Shown in pieces: positions 5,087 to 6,112 of a stretch of 6,112 bases of DNA. Source of the stretch: Methanoregula sp. (GTDB lineage Archaea; Halobacteriota; Methanomicrobia; Methanomicrobiales; Methanospirillaceae); contig PMDE01000114.1 of NCBI GenBank assembly GCA_003154335.1, forward strand, positions 2,955 through 9,066. Direction: 5' to 3'. How positions within the stretch are numbered: the stretch's first letter is position 1; each line of letters opens with the position of its first letter. Made by a program: the position numbers and the translations under genes. Under the pieces are notes generated by a model. It worked only from the letters and a program-made list of their open reading frames with translations, was not told the DNA's origin and searched no databases.

Positions 5087-6112
5087 GCGCCGTCGCGAGT
5101 TCCTGCGCTTCATGCGGCAGTTCACCCTCGACAAAGGTTTTTTCACCGTCACTGATATCCAGCTGGCGACCGGTATCCCCCGGAGCACAGCGCAGGACTG
5201 GGTCAACCGCCTGCTCGGGGAGGGGTGCGTCCTCTTACGGGAAGCGAAGCGAGGGAGAAACGCTGCGCATTATGTTTCGATCAGTGCTATGCCCTCGAGT
5301 GCATGCCGGCGGATTTTCACGACCATTGACGGTGGCGATGTTGAGATATATCATGACTGCATGAGCGGAGCCTGTGCCGCTTTCTGCGGGTATCACCATC
5401 ACCTGGCAGAGGGTGTGCTGGAATCCGTTGAAAGAGACGGGACTCTTTTACGGGAACGTGCACGGATCGGGATGCGGAATGTCAACGTCGGGCTTGCCCC
5501 TCTTCCTGCAGTGGGTGTTACCGGAATAGAACGGGATGGAAATACCGTAGTCCAGCATATCCGCTGCATCGGCGGTCCGGCCTACTCATTATCGGATATG
5601 ATGGCACGTGCTGAAGGAGTAATGCAGGTCAGGACTCACCTGGCCGGCCCGATTGTGGAAGGCTGTGTCCGCACGCAGGCTATGATTCATGTAACCATTG
5701 GAATTGATGATACCGACTCAAAAGCAGGAGGCGCAACCTTCGCCCTTGCCCTTGCCCTTCTCTCTCACGTAACCCGGATTAAGGGGGTTCTTCCCATCAG
5801 CCATCATGTTGCAATGCTCTACAAGGATGTTTTTTTAAAAACCGCGGGGAATTCCTCGAGTTTTATTGAGCTCGCCGTGCTGCCGGAGAGCTATGCTGAC
5901 CTGGAAGAAAAGACACTGAGGTTTGTGGCCGGCGAATCGCTCTCTCATGAATGGGGGATAGCACTCCGGTCAGGACTGACCATTCCTCCGGGGCTGAGAG
6001 AGTACGGGAGACGTGTCCGGAACCAGCTCATCACCCGGGCGGTTGCCGAAGCGACCGCGGAGCGGTTCGATGTCACGCTCCATGGGGGAAACGGGGTTAT
6101 CGGCGCTCTGGG
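5070..6112 (+). CDS. Winged-HTH protein with a TiaS/methanogenesis-marker-11-like DTD domain, cut by the right edge
   Basis: An uninterrupted frame of 347 complete codons, still open at the right edge. Residues about 10-70 look like a winged helix-turn-helix (FTVTDIQLATGIPRSTAQDW, 25-44, then a basic wing KRGRNAAHYV). Residues 79-111 are Cys/His-rich: Cys79, His95, Cys97, Cys102, Cys106 and HHH 109-111, a possible metal or Fe-S site. The C-terminal part carries IGIDDTDSKAGGATFAL (210-226) and later GGNGVIGALG at the cut. The IGIDDTD motif and a late GVIGAL segment are typical of TiaS (agmatidine synthase of tRNA-Ile2), and the GAT-[FW] continuation resembles methanogenesis marker protein 11. 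These parallels are from memory, not a search. Full TiaS is unlikely, because TiaS begins with the DTD domain and ends with OB and zinc domains. The ATG lies 17 bases inside hom with no clear SD, so the exact start is uncertain, but the HTH requires a start near here. Function is unknown; co-transcription with hom is likely. Confidence 0.72.
   Translation, partial: MSTVLERRREFLRFMRQFTLDKGFFTVTDIQLATGIPRSTAQDWVNRLLGEGCVLLREAKRGRNAAHYVSISAMPSSACRRIFTTIDGGDVEIYHDCMSGACAAFCGYHHHLAEGVLESVERDGTLLRERARIGMRNVNVGLAPLPAVGVTGIERDGNTVVQHIRCIGGPAYSLSDMMARAEGVMQVRTHLAGPIVEGCVRTQAMIHVTIGIDDTDSKAGGATFALALALLSHVTRIKGVLPISHHVAMLYKDVFLKTAGNSSSFIELAVLPESYADLEEKTLRFVAGESLSHEWGIALRSGLTIPPGLREYGRRVRNQLITRAVAEATAERFDVTLHGGNGVIGAL

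Noticed and set aside
5083..5364. Plus-strand frame of 93 codons just after hom
   Set aside because: It overlaps the open HTH/DTD protein in another frame. The latter has recognisable HTH and IGIDDTD motifs, while this one is Ser-rich without motifs.
5070..6112. Calling the last gene TiaS itself
   Set aside because: TiaS starts with the DTD domain and continues into OB-fold and zinc-ribbon parts. Here the DTD motif is at residue 210, behind an HTH and a Cys-rich segment, so only a relationship in fold or motif is claimed.

Overview
This window looks like chromosomal DNA of a methanogenic archaeon, most probably of the Methanomicrobiales (Methanoregula/Methanosphaerula/Methanospirillum type). 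The clues are an archaellin N-terminus, an archaeal aIF5A with a hypusine site, the ACT-protein/homoserine dehydrogenase pair typical of methanogens, a protein resembling methanogenesis marker 11/TiaS, archaeal SD sequences of the GGTGAT type, and AT-rich intergenic regions with TATA-like boxes. Genus-level placement is inference. No rRNA, tRNA, insertion sequence or CRISPR array was seen.

Layout. (1) Positions 1-62, minus strand: the first 20 codons of an archaellin gene running off the left edge, with its SD, TATA box, a leader stem-loop and an upstream dyad. (2) 347-1120, plus: a membrane-anchored surface protein of unknown function, transcribed divergently from the archaellin gene and followed by an A7/T7 dyad that could terminate transcription in both directions. 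(3) 1237-1614, minus: translation factor aIF5A, convergent with gene 2. (4) 1713-2489, plus: an inositol monophosphatase/fructose-1,6-bisphosphatase superfamily enzyme, followed at once by (5) NAD kinase, 2495-3307. In Methanocaldococcus these two activities occur as one fused protein. (6) A 289-base gene-free region (3308-3596) with inverted repeats and T-runs. (7) 3597 to the right edge, plus: a tightly packed three-gene cluster made of an ACT-domain regulator (COG2061-like), homoserine dehydrogenase, and a protein open at the right edge that joins a winged helix-turn-helix to a DTD-motif domain related to TiaS/methanogenesis marker 11.

How the genes fit together. The phosphatase/NAD kinase pair probably sets the NAD(H)/NADP(H) balance. 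The next operon contains homoserine dehydrogenase, an NAD(P)H-dependent enzyme at the aspartate-pathway branch to threonine and isoleucine, with its probable allosteric partner. The third gene overlaps the dehydrogenase gene by 17 bases, so it is likely co-transcribed, but its job is unknown. It is the most novel item in the window: a DNA-binding-type domain, a Cys/His-rich segment and a nucleotide-enzyme-like C-terminal part in one chain.
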